From: an uncultured Gammaproteobacteria bacterium
GTDB taxonomy: Bacteria; Pseudomonadota; Gammaproteobacteria; Pseudomonadales; Pseudohongiellaceae
NCBI GenBank assembly: GCA_903926285.1
Contig: CAIYIP010000024.1
Span: 1-7,054, forward strand
Direction of reading: 5' to 3'
DNA length: 7,054 nucleotides
Under the pieces are notes generated by a model, which was given only the letters and a program-made list of their open reading frames with translations, was not told where the DNA came from and did no database searches. The translations under genes were made by a program, and so were the position numbers. Positions within the stretch are counted from its first letter, which is position 1, and each line of letters opens with the position of its first letter. Shown here in pieces: positions 6,868 through 7,054 of the stretch.

Positions 6868-7054
6868 TTACCGATTACGTCTCTGCCATTCAAGCACATC
6901 AGCAAACGCTACGTTGCCACCAAAAATATCAAGTGCGCTGCCAATAGTCAGATCAACGCAGTTACGGCCGATCTGTTTGACGAGATCGAGATCCTCAAGC
7001 TTGTTTACGCCACCGGCATAAGTGACAGGGCAAGGGGAATGCTGGGCAAGCAGC
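6868..7054 (-). CDS. hisA: HisA-type ProFAR isomerase, eukaryotic HIS6-like (C-terminal fragment)
   Basis: The last 61 codons of a gene entering from the right edge on the minus strand, ending at TAA (6870-6868). The peptide contains CPVTYAGGVNKLEDLDLVK, then VDLTIGSALDIFGGN, then FADVLEWQRRNR. This is the C-terminal phosphate-binding part of a TIM barrel. From memory it matches the plant and yeast enzyme (HIS6; Arabidopsis-like VTYAGGV and VGSALDIFGGNLAY) much better than bacterial HisA, whose equivalent is SSGGIGDIDD and VGRALLEGKF. The enzyme isomerises ProFAR to PRFAR, the fourth step of histidine synthesis, in the cytoplasm. The catalytic aspartates lie outside the window, so activity cannot be judged. 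It converges on the flavin reductase gene, whose stop is five bases away. A HisF-like or other half-barrel paralogue is possible but less likely given the LDIFGGN motif. Confidence 0.82.
   Translation of the reverse strand, partial: LLAQHSPCPVTYAGGVNKLEDLDLVKQIGRNCVDLTIGSALDIFGGNVAFADVLEWQRRNR

Noticed and set aside
6866..6878. Short direct repeat GATTAC/CGATTAC at the end of the convergent pair.
   Set aside because: Six or seven bases is too short to mean anything, and part of it lies in the HisA-type stop region.

Overview
The window looks like ordinary chromosomal DNA of a gammaproteobacterium outside the Enterobacterales. The main reason is the minus-strand run maf - rng - yhdP, a conserved order that in Escherichia coli and many relatives follows mreBCD. 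The proteins are easy to align by eye with their E. coli counterparts but clearly diverged. Base composition looks even, and I see no rRNA, tRNA, CRISPR array, insertion sequence, phage gene or attachment site.

Layout, by increasing coordinate. 1-3558 (minus): a large YhdP protein of the AsmA-like family, cut by the left window edge before its C-terminus. 3561-5051 (minus): RNase G, complete, with a GTG start. 5048-5671 (minus): a Maf/YhdE nucleotide pyrophosphatase, complete. 5672-5818: a 147-base divergent intergenic region. 5819-6862 (plus): a 347-residue flavin reductase with an N-terminal plant-type [2Fe-2S] domain, then FAD and NAD(P) domains. 6868-7054 (minus): the last 61 residues of a HisA-type isomerase of histidine biosynthesis, which resembles the eukaryotic HIS6/plant form more than ordinary bacterial HisA.

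The maf, rng and yhdP genes are packed as one transcription unit. The maf stop overlaps the rng start in a GTGA, and yhdP starts two bases after the rng stop. Their products do different jobs: clearing or hydrolysing nucleotides, rRNA/mRNA processing, and phospholipid movement to the outer membrane. They are linked by conserved order rather than by a shared pathway. The flavin reductase is transcribed away from this unit and converges on the hisA-like gene with a 5-base gap. Nothing in the window links its function to either neighbour.

I found no convincing undescribed system. The points most worth a second look are the eukaryotic-type HisA tail, the absence of mreD directly upstream of maf with an orphan flavin reductase there instead, and small local features in rng and yhdP.
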